Source: Epiperipatus broadwayi (Eukaryota > Onychophora > Udeonychophora > Euonychophora > Peripatidae). Taken from it: a stretch of 64,000 nucleotides of DNA. How positions within the stretch are numbered: position 1 is the first letter of the stretch; each line of letters begins with the position of its first letter. Of the stretch, positions 53,501-60,629 are shown piece by piece. Location of the stretch: assembly GCA_028023455.1 (NCBI GenBank), contig JAQFVV010012511.1:3164165-3228164 (forward strand), in the 5' to 3' direction. The notes below the pieces were generated by a model. It ran no database searches. It was given only the letters and a program-made list of their open reading frames with translations, and had not been told where the DNA came from. The translations under genes and the position numbers were made by a program.

Positions 53501-56500
53501 CATTATATGTACCCTTTCTGTTTTCAAACATTTACATTCAATTAACAAATGCCTAATATTTTCAATTCCTTCCTTACATAATTTACAAAATAAATCACCC
53601 ATATTTTTCCATTTACATGTATATTCTTTTGTAGCTAAAGATCCCGTTCGAGCCTTAAACAATAAACTACTTTCCTTACTATTATCATATATTAACTCAC
53701 ACCTAATATTCTGTTTATTTCTATATATATTTAAACTCTTTTTACTCTCCATACTATTTCTCCATCTCTCTAACTCCCTAGTCTTTATTAATAAATTTAT
53801 TCTTTTATCCCATTCCTTACTACTATAACACTCAATAATCCTCTTAACACAATCATCCCATCTTTTGTACAAATATACTGATATAAATTCTTTATCCAAA
53901 TCTTTTGCATACCGCATTACCTTTCTCACCCATCTTGTTACCTGCCCTTTACTCATAACCCAATTAAATACTATTTTAGCTATTCTTTTATTATCCATAA
54001 ACTGCAATCTACCAAACATTTTCATTTTACTTTTTGCATCTCTCATATGAAAACTTGACCATCCCATTTCTCCTTGAATTGCCTCCCTTGCTGTCCATAC
54101 TTCTGCATCCAATGCATGTCTTCCTACTTCCCTTTGAGCTTTTTCTAAATAATCTAATATCTTTTTACTAACATATAATGCATCATTACCATATGTTAAC
54201 CCTGCTACTGCAACTCCTTTCCATATAATTCTAGCTACATCATATTTATTATATGAAAATACTGTTAATTTCTTTATCAATCCCTTTCTTTTCTTTGCTT
54301 CATTTATCAATTTTTTCTCCCATTCATCCAAATAATTTTTCTGATTACTTAAAATAATTCCCAAATAACTATATCTATTCACCACACTTAACTTAATATC
54401 TCCCAATAAAAATTCTACATCTTCTCTTTCCTCAGTATTAACCATCATTATATTTGATTTTTCTTCACTAAATTTAATCCCCATCTCTTTACCCACCCTT
54501 GCACATGTCCTCAACATAACTTCCATATCTTCTCTTTTTTCTGCACACAAAAAATATCATCCGCAAAAAAAAGACCTGACAAAATATATACTCCCTTACT
54601 ACCTATTAACGGTATCTCTATCCCTCTTCCTAATCTTTCTATTGCTCTTTCCATTTCACTCAAATACAACACAAACAAAATAGGTGACATAGGGCATCCT
54701 TGCCTTAGTCCCACACCAATTTTAACTTTAATTGATTCTATATTCTCTAATTGATATATATAATAATTATTTTCATATAATTTCTTAATAATATCTATTA
54801 AAGCTTCATCCATTCCCAAATTTGCTAAACTTATCCATAATCTATTTCTATTTACTCTATCATATGCCTTCTCTATATCTATAAAACTCATATATAACTG
54901 TTTACCTGCATTCCTACTCATATCCATAAGTTGTGTAACTACAAATAAACTATCTCCTATATACCTATCTAATCTAAAACCTCCTTGCATTTCCCCCACT
55001 ACATTATTCCCTTCCATCCATTTTACAACTTTACTAGCCACCATATATGAGAAAACTTTATATAAAACTGATGTTACCGCTATCGGTCTATAATTATTCA
55101 ACCTTCTATGATCCTTACCCTTTCCTTTAAATAATAACCTTACTCTTGTATTACTCCAACTACTTGGGAAAACTCTATTCTGTGCCATTTTATTAAAACA
55201 GGATAATAACTTTACTTTTGCTCTATATCCTAAATTTATTACCATCTCTGCTGCCCATCCATCTAAATCTCTTGCCTTCCCACTTTTCAATTTTTTCTCT
55301 ACCTCATTTAGTTCATTTTCTGAAAAGCTAATATTCCCATTACTATATTCTTTCATATTTTCTAACACTCTATCATTCACATCTAACATCTTTTCTATAT
55401 TCATTACATTCAAAGATCTTTCATCCGGTACAATATATTAGTTAATATAATAAACGAATTGCACTAAATTCAGAATTAAAAAATTAGGCAAAATTAAAGG
55501 CAGACTTCTCAAGTGTGCCTTGACATGGAAACCATTAATTGTAATTTTTTAAAATTTTGGCTAGTTTTTTAATTCTGAATTTGGTGTAATTTGTTTTCAT
55601 AGTTAGAATCAATATACATGTGTACATTTTCAAAACAATACAATTAAGCATATACTATTTTGGAATAAAAAAAATTAAAACTCACTTCATTTTAATATTT
55701 TAATTGTATGACAAAAATGTTTGTAAAAATAAATAGCATACCGAAGAGTCTGGGCTGCTAATTCCAAAGAGTTCTGAAGAGAAGGTTCTCCATCACAGGT
55801 TAAATCTTCAGCTTTGCGAACGGCAGCAATGTGACGTTTTGGATTTCCTGACAAAAATAAAACAACTTTCATATTATTTAATTTGAAAATATTAAAATAC
55901 ATTGAACAAATAAAAAAAAAATCAATATTATATACCTCCTAATTCGGTTAACTTTTCTGCTCGCTTGTTTTTAGTTATAATGATTCCCAGTTGGCTTATT
56001 GGATTTTGGTCAAAATACTCCTCAATAAATTTACTTAATAACTAAAAAGTAAAAATAATTATCACATATTCATAAAAAGCAATCATATCATTATTATATA
56101 AATTAATATTCTCCTTTCCAAATTTGATTCATAATATAATCTATATATATTTTCTTTTAAAATTTTTTTATTTGAACCAATATAATTTTTTGGTTCGAAT
56201 AAATAACAAGTATTAATATAAATAATAAATGGTTATTTGTGAATTTATACAAAAATATATATGGAACATAAAAAGGAATAACAAAGAATATTTTTGAATA
56301 ATATATTCAAGATATCGAAATCATCAATCACTAATTAATAGTAATAACTAAGAAACATATCACAAATGTGAAGTTTCTGATTATTTACAATTTATACAAA
56401 ATGATGATAAAGAGTGACAGTTTCTATCTTCATAGATTAATAATCAATAACTTATACCATCAGTCAAAAGATTTGTTGCAATCTAAACATTATGCAAAGT

Positions 56501-59102
56501 TGTGAGAAAAGTCCTGAAATGAGTTTCATATTTAGAAACATATTTATAAAAATGAAGATCAGAATTATTCAAGCTATGGCAGGGATCCCCAACCTTTTTG
56601 CACTTAAGAGCACATTCTATAATACCGGCCAGGTGGCGGGCACCATTTATTTTTTCAACCAGGTGGTGGGCACCATTTATTTTTTCAATGTAAATTTATA
56701 GTTGGATATTGTTAATAATACACATAATGTACAAAAAAATATTTATTTCAAAAATAAAATTTTAACATATAATTAATGTTTATATTTTTATGCTTAAAAG
56801 TATAGTATGCCCTACAATTTGATTACAATAATTTATAAGAAATTTTAAAAATTTAATTTATTTGTATCAGATAAATAATTTTTTATCGTGTTTGAATAGC
56901 GGCTGTGGCACACATAAAATGGTCTGCGGGCGCCATGGTGCCCACGGGCATAGGGTTGGGGACCCCTGAGCTATGGTATTTCCTAAGGATCTCTATGGAT
57001 GTGAAAATTGTTTAATGAAAAAATAATAGAAAAAGTATTGATGCATTTGAAATGTAATGCTGGCAAAATCATTTGAAAATATCGTGGGTAGCAAGAAAAA
57101 TAAACAAATGGATAATTAATTATATTTGTATTTTTAATAAAAATATAAATGATCAAGATAAAATAAGTTTTATTTTCATATACTCCAGTAAGGCCATCAT
57201 TGAATGGCGATCTATCTGCAATCAAAAAATTCTTGGTATCTTTTATCTGCTGCTCCCTTGGCTAAATAACTAAGTATGAATAAATTATTCAAAGATTTTT
57301 TATAATAAAATTTACATTTGATTACTTTCTTGTAAAATTACTTATAACATTAATTTTAGTATGGACATGTATTGGCATGCAAAATGATTTATCAGAATGT
57401 TCTGTAAAAATAACGATGCTCCTCAATTCTATTTAGTGCAACTAATACTTTGCAAATTATTTAAATGTCACCTACAAATAAAGTATTATGTAAATAACAT
57501 ATTGCTGAAAACAGAAAAGACCCCCAGTTCATTCTTGAATAATTTCAAAATGAATCCAGTACTAAGTTGTCTCTCAATTGATAAACTGCACATTCATAAA
57601 CAATTTATAGCCATCTACTTGTTCAATTAAACTTTCTCTGCAAAATAACTTTTACTAAGAAAAATTATATCAAACTTATACTTTGATAATTCCTTAGCTA
57701 CAACCTGTAACTAATGTTGAACTTTTGAAGAGTACATATTAAATAAAATTCAGATTCAATGTATTTACTTTCAAAAAAAGAATTGGAAGACTTAATTTAA
57801 TTATCAGTACTTCTACATTGCCTTCATTACCATTACTGGTATTATAACCATTTCTGCAATGATAGATTAGACATGCAGCCTAACTAGATTTTTACAACGC
57901 ATGCGATTTCTAGGCTTTTTTTTTTTTTTTAGCATATAGTCATGGACAGAAAAACTCTCTTTACAATTCTAGTTCCAAGCAACTCATTAGTGAATGTGCT
58001 GTCTTTTGCAAGACTATTTAGGATTTAAATCTGTTTTCATTACTATTTCCTCACGGCAAGAACTTTTCATATTTTATATATTTGCATAAAAAAAAAATAT
58101 TGAAGTCAGAACTGCTGTGTTTGCAATTAAATGTTGAAAATATAGTTCCATAAATACTTTGTCTGCCACAGATATTTTACAAATGGTTGATGACATAAGA
58201 AGCTCAAAATGATAGTGCTTTATATTGTTTTAAGTGAATAAAGATAATAAGATAAAAAAAATGAAGTGAGAATAAGAAAATGAGCATAGAAAAAATAGAA
58301 GACTTCCTGAATTGGAAATTGTACCCAGCCTGTGCTGAAGTAATATCAACCCACAAGGCAATAGATGTTTAATTTGATAAAAACAAGCTCTAGCCCTTGA
58401 TGAACCAACACCATATTTTACAAGACAACAGCTCTGCATATTGATTAATTGCAATCACTCCTCTAAATCGGAATGTCATTCCAATGGGTCTTGACTATGA
58501 AAGGTATCAGTAGTCTGACTTCAAAAATTGATTAAAAATATATACATATATGATGTTATAATTAATGAATAAAACTTCATATATGTAACTGGAAACTATT
58601 TTGATTTTCACTAGTAATATCTTCTGTATTTAATTCTCTTTAAAGAATTGTTGATCTGCTGTATTTCTCCACTAAGTATTTTGAATATTCCGATAACAAA
58701 TATATGACTGTAATTCTATATATACCTTCATAGAAAAGTTTATAGATGGCTTTAAAATATTTAAAAAAGACAATAAAATTTTTTTACAGACCAACATCAC
58801 TTTAAAGAGGATTAAGCAGACAAATAATTTTTAGCCATATATAATTGAGAATCTTATTCAACAATCAAAAACACATGTATATTTAATAATGCATGATTTA
58901 CAATTGTATTTCTCTATTCAATAAATGATTTAATGTACTATTGAAAAAAAAAAAAAGTCATTACGTTTTTATGATAATTATTGTGAAATTTAAATATAGT
59001 TAATAAAAAACTAACTCTAAATGTACAAATTTGTCTTGTTGGTCTTAGATCTTGATCAGTCATGGCTTGAGATAAATCAACAGCAACAAATAAATGCCTC
59101 AT
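9308..59102 (-). CDS. GTF2H2: General transcription factor IIH subunit 2 (p44/Ssl1), partial, nine exons
   Basis: Core TFIIH subunit; in this family p44 binds the XPD helicase and stimulates it during nucleotide excision repair, and supports RNA polymerase II initiation in the nucleus. Nine minus-strand exons, each bounded by AG acceptor and GT donor, join in consistent phases (0,1,2,0,1,1,2,1,0) into 897 nt = 299 stop-free codons. The product aligns collinearly with human p44 from about residue 58 to 350. Landmarks in order: a vWA-like start ([14 protein letters not shown]), [60 protein letters not shown], a zinc-binding block HCPQC...YCELPVEC, then [19 protein letters not shown] and CYACQ, the first Cys pair of the RING-like domain. 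The N-terminal ~57 residues and the last ~45 are absent. Introns total about 49 kb and are full of transposon remnants. No stop or frameshift is seen in the exons, so the gene looks functional. Identification is firm; exact exon ends are inferred from splice consensus and family alignment. Confidence 0.96.
10365..11887 (-). pseudogene. LINE-A copy 1 reverse transcriptase, C-terminal part, frameshifted
   Basis: Resumes RT motif A with [12 protein letters not shown], then [17 protein letters not shown] (motif B) and [16 protein letters not shown] (motif C, ADD in place of the commoner FADD/YADD). After it come [25 protein letters not shown] and the thumb-like region [20 protein letters not shown] single extra T in a T-run near 11065 shifts the frame; the C-terminal part continues from 11069 to 10365, including a Cys-rich stretch ([13 protein letters not shown]...[11 protein letters not shown]) like the terminal zinc knuckle of many LINEs. 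The first few residues upstream of EKAYD are RTE-derived. Confidence 0.88.
11888..14560 (+). mobile_element. RTE-type LINE copy 1, 5'-truncated, inserted in LINE-A
   Basis: Nearly identical to 45409-48070 of the longer RTE copy. Starts inside the endonuclease at TATAAAGGCACAC, after about 10 unmatched bases, and ends in a TGATGATGAC tail. The 11-bp ATGCTTTCTCT occurs on both sides (11877-11887 and 14562-14572) and LINE-A resumes exactly after it, so this is a target-site duplication. It runs opposite to both LINE-A and GTF2H2. Confidence 0.93.
12151..14520 (+). pseudogene. RTE copy 1 endonuclease end and reverse transcriptase, multiply broken
   Basis: Endonuclease remnant: [12 protein letters not shown] at 12151 to FNTGSDHRL near 12441, where one base is missing relative to the frame and a TAA follows. 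RT begins near 12606; [27 protein letters not shown] and [16 protein letters not shown] are clear, followed by a TAG at 13437-13439. Then [11 protein letters not shown] (motif A), [14 protein letters not shown] (motif B) and LDFADD (motif C) at 13473-13800, with a one-base shift just after the ADD. Further stops lie at 13918, 14167 and 14332. The copy is dead; it could only have been mobilised before these changes. Confidence 0.93.
14570..15090 (-). pseudogene. LINE-A copy 1 reverse transcriptase, N-terminal part
   Basis: Open in one frame from 15090. Contains [73 protein letters not shown] and FIDIEK, which is the start of RT motif A. The RTE insertion cuts the protein right after FIDIEK. 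The residues following in this frame (14383-14569) are antisense RTE sequence and are not LINE-A. Compared with copy 2, a few residues are missing after MVQ (copy 2 has NRVFPSS), a short in-frame loss. Confidence 0.88.
15138..16471 (-). pseudogene. LINE-A copy 1 AP endonuclease domain, frameshifted
   Basis: Two open stretches, 16471-15929 and 15914-15138, in different frames, so a frameshift lies near 15920. Seen motifs: [10 protein letters not shown] at the N terminus, [13 protein letters not shown] (catalytic Glu block), [22 protein letters not shown], then across the break GDMNGHIEE (the GD.N block), and [11 protein letters not shown] with the SDH triad near the end. These are the ordered APE endonuclease motifs of LINEs, which nick target DNA to prime reverse transcription. 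The following ~90 residues are Lys/Glu-rich with no clear fold and lead to the RT. Not functional as it stands. Confidence 0.88.
16600..16797 (-). pseudogene. LINE-A copy 1 upstream segment, esterase-like end
   Basis: On the minus strand, 16686-16600 reads [18 protein letters not shown] then [11 protein letters not shown]. The DVW.....R..LY.KDGLHL pattern resembles the last block (Asp-x-x-His) of the SGNH/GDSL-type esterase domain found in the first ORF of some LINEs. Upstream in the same frame, after one in-frame TAG at 16690-16692, is an open stretch [19 protein letters not shown] to GATGQ that I cannot identify. The 5' limit of the element near 16800 is a guess. Family knowledge supports the esterase reading; a database search is needed for certainty. 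Confidence 0.55.
18005..18126. repeat. Foldback family, single arm copy
   Basis: Matches one arm plus apex of 37831-38066: TTGTAAGTATAT, TTTTTAGAAAAATTC, CTTTTCAAATACATTCAA, TTAGTAATA. The second arm is not seen, so this copy is truncated. Confidence 0.7.
19334..19457. repeat. Short inverted repeat (15-bp perfect arms)
   Basis: CTTCAACTCGATAAT (19334-19348) and ATTATCGAGTTGAAG (19443-19457) with a 94-nt interval. Confidence 0.85.
19669..20190. repeat. 12-bp inverted repeat flanking ~500 bp
   Basis: TTTAGGGCATAA at 19669-19680 and TTATGCCCTAAA at 20179-20190, in a stretch less AT-rich than its surroundings. May mark ends of an old DNA transposon; no duplication or ORF supports it. Confidence 0.5.
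20972..21846. mobile_element. hAT-type non-autonomous element, older
   Basis: 875 bp with ends CAGAGGTGGGCAATTTTTTC and, inverted, TTGCCCTCCCCTG; subterminal GGGCCGAATAAAA / GGCTGGATGAGGCCC motifs fit hAT elements. The flanking 8-mers CTCTAATT and CTCTGACC match at 5 of 8 positions, a possible decayed target duplication. No transposase frame inside. Confidence 0.75.
22104..22210 (-). CDS. GTF2H2: GTF2H2 exon h (zinc-binding block)
   Basis: 107 nt. Encodes [16 protein letters not shown] then [19 protein letters not shown]. The cysteine spacing CPxC...YCxLPxxCxxC is the conserved C4 zinc-binding motif of p44/Ssl1. Acceptor CTTTTTAG, donor GTAAAT. Confidence 0.95.
23496..23530. repeat. (TTA)n microsatellite
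   Basis: About eleven uninterrupted TTA/ATT units. Confidence 0.95.
24021..24082. repeat. Perfect 31-bp tandem duplication
   Basis: Two identical copies, 24021-24051 and 24052-24082, each starting AAGTTGGGACAAATAAAC. Confidence 0.95.
28548..28602 (-). CDS. GTF2H2: GTF2H2 exon g (linker)
   Basis: 55 nt, the shortest exon, too short to stand out as an open frame. Encodes the end of MG then [17 protein letters not shown] and two bases of Cys. FPQH and KPSM align to the human linker between the vWA-like domain and the zinc finger. It is supported by GT-AG ends and by keeping the frame between neighbours; human has several extra residues here. Confidence 0.86.
29541..29739. repeat. Palindromic foldback repeat
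   Basis: Inner arms ATAAATTAAATACAG.TTAGCACT and AGTGCTAAACTGTATTTAAT are nearly perfect, with GAACTTATGG/CCATAAGT beyond; outer parts AATAAGTGTGCTTATAC / GTATAAATGCACTTAT also pair. Total ~200 bp with a short loop near 29635. Confidence 0.88.
31565..32620 (+). pseudogene. Degraded LTR-retrotransposon gag-like stretch
   Basis: Starts with a 59-codon open frame (31565-31744, [20 protein letters not shown]) followed by Lys/Glu/Met-rich coiled-coil-like segments broken by stops (31807-31992 is the longest), and ends near 32538-32591 with [19 protein letters not shown]. An L.G.A..WW block following a helix is a common feature of Ty3/gypsy-type Gag capsid regions. No pol, primer site or LTRs were found. 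The identification is inference from composition and one motif; a decayed host coiled-coil gene is the alternative. Confidence 0.45.
31737..31815 (+). repeat. Imperfect short tandem repeat in gag-like stretch
   Basis: AATGATAGAAGAGATAAA recurs about every 36 bp with AATGAA(A/G)GAA spacers, two full units plus a partial one. Confidence 0.75.
34399..34680. repeat. Foldback repeat
   Basis: TTGTTTCTTCAACTACAATT pairs with GTGGTTGAAGAAACGATTAT; TTATATTTAACTTGAAATAAA pairs with TTTAAAGTTAAATATAAA; AATTAATTCAATCC pairs with GGATTGAATTAATT. Arms ~130 bp, loop TTTGTTATAAAAAGTAC near 34540. Confidence 0.88.
34991..35460. repeat. Diverged direct duplication, ~264-bp period
   Basis: Unit 1 at 34991-35220 and unit 2 at 35255-35460 share ACTTA(T/C)TAAACTGATATCAAC, ATTTGAAATTTGAT, ATTCTATTG.ATATAAAT and the closing TTAAACAGATG/AAACAGAG parts in the same order. 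Confidence 0.78.
36026..36133 (-). CDS. GTF2H2: GTF2H2 exon f (end of vWA-like domain)
   Basis: 108 nt. After completing Gly it encodes [20 protein letters not shown] followed by [15 protein letters not shown] and one base of the next Gly. ILDESH..L...HV.PPP and SLIRMGFP are p44 hallmarks. Acceptor ends ATTAATCAG, donor GTTTGT. Confidence 0.95.
36680..36868. mobile_element. Second, diverged copy of the 38864-39057 TIR element
   Basis: AGAAACTAGTCTGG, TAGATAGGGATTTTA and GTGACACTACTATATGAAGAG align with the reverse complement of 38864-39057 along its length. Its left end is poorly kept. Confidence 0.78.
36898..37545 (+). mobile_element. LINE-A copy 3, endonuclease fragment
   Basis: Matches the end of the LINE-A endonuclease: [11 protein letters not shown] near 36933, then [19 protein letters not shown] in the open stretch 37201-37392 ([20 protein letters not shown] onward). 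Several frameshifts and stops. Truncated at both ends and opposite in strand to copies 1 and 2. It begins about 30 bp after a TIR element copy, so the two may have landed in the same AT-rich spot. Confidence 0.87.
37704..37791 (-). CDS. GTF2H2: GTF2H2 exon e (vWA-like domain)
   Basis: 88 nt, phase 0 in, one base left over at the end. Encodes [20 protein letters not shown] then CKKLSQDTN. It matches the family stretch LK...IR.SVIGL.AEVR.C..L...T. Acceptor ATTTTATAG, donor GTAAAT. Confidence 0.94.
37831..38066. repeat. Foldback repeat, family member 1
   Basis: GTTTTTAGAAAAATTCAAA occurs forward near 37885 and inverted near 38000, with AATATTAATTGTTAAAT around it and TATAGTTGTAATTATAT / ATATACTTGCAACTATA at the outer ends. 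It lies 40 bp from GTF2H2 exon e on its upstream side. Confidence 0.85.
38864..39057. mobile_element. Short TIR element (MITE-like)
   Basis: 38868-38902 and 39019-39053 are 35-bp inverted repeats with a single mismatch (AACAAGGCAAAACTCTCCAT ... inverted ATGGAGAGTTTTGCCTTGTT), extending a few bases outward. About 190 bp, no ORF. Confidence 0.9.
39677..39750 (+). repeat. Degenerate TTAGGG-like short repeat
   Basis: Runs of TTAG with GGTTAGTTTTAG and TTTAGGGTTAGTTTTAGAG units at a 11-13 bp period. Resembles degraded telomere-like or GGTTAG-rich satellite DNA. Confidence 0.7.
42388..43430 (-). mobile_element. RTE copy 3, 5'-truncated antisense fragment
   Basis: On the minus strand it runs from RT motif A (cut at 43430, in [11 protein letters not shown]-like sequence) through [13 protein letters not shown] and [13 protein letters not shown] (open 43385-43041) to the 3' end at 42388, ending in the same CATCCTGCAATGGATTGATA boundary as the other copies. 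More diverged than copies 1 and 2 and carrying several frameshifts. No target duplication is clear. Confidence 0.9.
45233..45976 (+). pseudogene. RTE copy 2 AP endonuclease domain
   Basis: Open for 247 codons from ATG at 45233. [32 protein letters not shown] (catalytic Glu), [55 protein letters not shown] and STGSDHRL-like [11 protein letters not shown] follow in the order expected of an APE endonuclease, of the RTE type whose relatives are often annotated as craniofacial development protein 2-like. The frame ends at TAA in 45973-45976 because of one extra A near 45955; copy 1 shows the alternative sequence there. The protein would otherwise run into the reverse transcriptase. Confidence 0.93.
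46234..48066 (+). pseudogene. RTE copy 2 reverse transcriptase
   Basis: Main RT stretch 46234-47253, then 47266-48066 in the same frame, separated by one TGA at 47251-47253 where copy 1 has TGG (Trp). Motifs: [50 protein letters not shown] (A), [11 protein letters not shown] (B) and [12 protein letters not shown] (C, intact catalytic Asp pair), then [11 protein letters not shown] and the C-terminal [13 protein letters not shown] and [14 protein letters not shown] typical of RTE-type elements. One extra A near 46207 also breaks the link to the endonuclease. With only three lesions over 2.8 kb this is a fairly young copy. Confidence 0.93.
48417..48507 (-). CDS. GTF2H2: GTF2H2 exon d (vWA-like domain)
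   Basis: 91 nt: one base finishing Arg, then 30 codons reading [20 protein letters not shown] and [10 protein letters not shown]. Human p44 has HMPGHTSRE at the same place. SLTTCDP is a family signature after the central beta strand. Acceptor TTTTCAAG, donor GTAATT. Confidence 0.95.
53232..55410 (-). mobile_element. LINE-A copy 2, 5'-truncated
   Basis: Same element as copy 1 with the RT complete and no nested insertion. Its 5' end is lost just before the RT, near 55410; the 3' end has the same ATCACATC-type tail at 53232-53250. Sense to GTF2H2 in intron c-d. It provides the uninterrupted sequence across the RTE insertion point of copy 1. Confidence 0.92.
53342..55413 (-). pseudogene. LINE-A copy 2 reverse transcriptase and C-terminal region
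   Basis: 55413-54511 encodes [57 protein letters not shown] (motif A), [17 protein letters not shown] (motif B) and FFADDIF (motif C). One base is missing relative to copy 1 right after the ADD, shifting the frame near 54550. 54550-53342 then continues with [19 protein letters not shown] to the end, 400 codons without a stop, including [16 protein letters not shown] and [17 protein letters not shown] with a Cys-rich terminal motif. A single lesion makes this the best-preserved LINE-A RT here. Confidence 0.92.
55458..55592. repeat. Short inverted-repeat element
   Basis: Arms of ~40 bp: AAATTCAGAATTAAAAAATT AGGCAAAATT at 55468-55497 pairs with AAATTTTGGCTAGTTTTTTAATTCTGAATTT at 55553-55583, with only a few mismatches, around a ~55-bp centre. 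Lies between exon c and the truncated 5' end of LINE-A copy 2. Confidence 0.82.
55742..55847 (-). CDS. GTF2H2: GTF2H2 exon c (vWA-like domain)
   Basis: 106 nt. Completes a Gly codon across the short intron, then reads [20 protein letters not shown] and [14 protein letters not shown], and ends with two bases of an Arg codon. Matches the p44 block GNP.KH...L..A....C.GEPSL.NSL..A...L. Acceptor TTTGTCAG, donor GTATGC. Confidence 0.96.
55936..56041 (-). CDS. GTF2H2: GTF2H2 exon b (vWA-like domain)
   Basis: 106 nt, enters in phase 0 and leaves after one base of a codon. Encodes [19 protein letters not shown] then [16 protein letters not shown]. This is the family [11 protein letters not shown]...[11 protein letters not shown] block, one of the best-conserved parts of p44. 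Donor is GTATAT. The following intron is only 88 bp, by far the shortest in the window. Confidence 0.95.
56580..56968. mobile_element. hAT-type non-autonomous DNA transposon with perfect 8-bp TSD
   Basis: 389 bp. Ends are CAGGGATCCCCAACCTTTTT and, inverted, GTTGGGGACCCCTG, the classic hAT-type terminal sequence. AGCTATGG flanks both sides exactly (56572-56579 and 56969-56976), the 8-bp duplication made by hAT transposases. The inside has no ORF and holds a 30-bp tandem duplication (56629-56688). Located in GTF2H2 intron a-b. Confidence 0.93.
56629..56688. repeat. 30-bp tandem duplication inside hAT element
   Basis: Two units starting CCAGGTGG and ending TTTTTTCAA, differing at one base (GGCGGG against GGTGGG). 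Confidence 0.9.
59016..59102 (-). CDS. GTF2H2: GTF2H2 exon a (start of vWA-like domain)
   Basis: 87 nt, 29 codons, phase 0 at both ends. Reads [20 protein letters not shown] and ends ICTFR. The acceptor is a T-run followed by AG and the donor is GTTAGT. DLSQA sits where animal p44 has a degenerate metal-site loop (D-x-S). The ATG at the exon start is probably internal, because human p44 has about 57 residues before the matching Met; no upstream exon was found in 59103-64000. Confidence 0.93.
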
Positions 59103-60270
59103 CTAAAAAAAAAAAAAAGTTCATATAAAACTATACATATGCAAATGACTATTGATATATTAAAAATATATATATAAACACACATATCATCATTGATCAT
59201 CTGTCCAATAAAAGATCTGCAAACCACTTAATCCAGGTCTCTTGTTTTTTTGCTCTGTTTTTCAGAATTTTCCTAACTATTATCCTTATTTAAGATCTAT
59301 TAATTTCTTTTTTTTTTCAGCTGTCAGTCTATTTTAACATATTCATTATTATTCTTTCTATCTAAATCACATTCTTTTTAGTTCATCTGTATTGTAAATA
59401 TATATATATATACAAACAGCTAATCTTTTATGTTTTCTTCAAATTCATCTTGAAGTTATAATATTTCTTCAAGATCTCTTCCGTTAATTTATAAACAATA
59501 ATGATATTTTCTAAATAAATATTAAACAAAGCAGCACACAAAAGCATGCCTACTCTACACTAAATATTTCATCAATTCCTTATTTAGTCAATAGTCGAAG
59601 TTTCAATATCAAGCAGGACAAAAATTTTACTAGCCATTTCATTAATTACAAATTTAATGATCCACAAAAAATTGTCTTTTTTTGCAGTTAATGTAAGTTT
59701 AACTATTGCTAATATTATTGTAACTTTTTTTTTATTTTCTTATGTTTTTAGTGTGCCACAAGCTTTTTTTTTAAAAAAAAATGTTAAAATACTTTTTTTT
59801 TTTTAATTAGTAAAGTTTATTTGAATAGCATTCAAAGTAGTAATTTACTTTCAATATATGTTACAAATTTGATAAATCTTGCTAAATTCATTATCTGCAA
59901 AAACATGCACATTTTCAGTACTGCATTATTGCATTAAATTTATCCATTCCACTGATTTTTAAACAACAATTATGTCTTGTAAATAAAACAAAAGATAATA
60001 TATTTGTATTATATCTCTAAATACTTGATAAATTGTCTTTAAATGTTATTGTTATTATTAATATTTTTATACAACTATTATATTGGTAGACATGCTTACT
60101 TATCGAAGTTTGAATTTTAAATAGTTCACTTTATTTTAATTATCAATTATAGTGAAGAAAGAATATTTTTGATCTTTGATCAATTAGTACAATGTCAACA
60201 AACATACATTTAAATCAATATAAACTTCTTCTTCTTCTATCTTTTCAAATGTATTATCAAATTTATAAAG

Positions 60271-60572
60271 TCAAAAAAAACTTCACATAAATATATCGGA
60301 GAGACTTTCTTTTCAAAAAATTTATTGATATACATTATATAAACTACATAAATAAAATATAAATATCCAACGTTTCCTCCATTTTTCAATAATAATATGG
60401 ACTTTATCAAGGTTCTATAAAACAGAGAAAAAATAACATTAAAGATAATAAAAAAAAAAAAATAAGAAAATAAAAAAAAAAAAAAAATAATAAAATAAAA
60501 TAAAATACCTATAAATCAAAAAAATGGAAAAATTGTATAACATAACATCTCCTTACAAAGTGAGAAAAATTT
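60271..60572 (-). repeat. Left inverted arm of Penelope-like element
   Basis: Reverse complement of 61032-61322 with few differences. Includes TTCACATAAATATATCGGAG, the block around TTATTGATATACATTATATA, and an A-rich run near the inner end. Likely a terminal repeat (pLTR) of the element. Confidence 0.85.
60366..60415 (-). ncRNA. Decayed hammerhead ribozyme-like motif, left arm
   Basis: On the minus strand: CCTTGATAAAGTCCAT, an AT-rich loop, then ATGGAGGAAACGTTGGA. It has the layout of a hammerhead core: a CUGAUGA-like strand (two differences), a stem II pairing TCCAT with ATGGA, and GAAAC. Hammerheads are known in Penelope-like terminal repeats. The core is mutated, so activity is unlikely. 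Confidence 0.5.
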
Positions 60573-60629
60573 GTATTTTTAAAATTAAATGAATTATTAA
60601 ATAAAATTAATAAAAAATACTGTATAAAT

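Larger units (their letters stand above)
48508..55741 (-). other. GTF2H2: GTF2H2 intron c-d
   Basis: 7234 bp. Contains the LINE-A copy at 53232-55410 in the same orientation as the gene, and a small inverted-repeat element at 55458-55592. 51730-53220 is richer in G and C than its surroundings and may be an old mobile element; 48510-51700 is AT-rich, with nothing recognised. Confidence 0.85.
56042..59015 (-). other. GTF2H2: GTF2H2 intron a-b
   Basis: 2974 bp, AT-rich. Holds the 389-bp hAT-type element at 56580-56968. The part 57850-58500 is slightly less AT-rich and has short open stretches, but nothing I can match to a protein. Confidence 0.85.
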
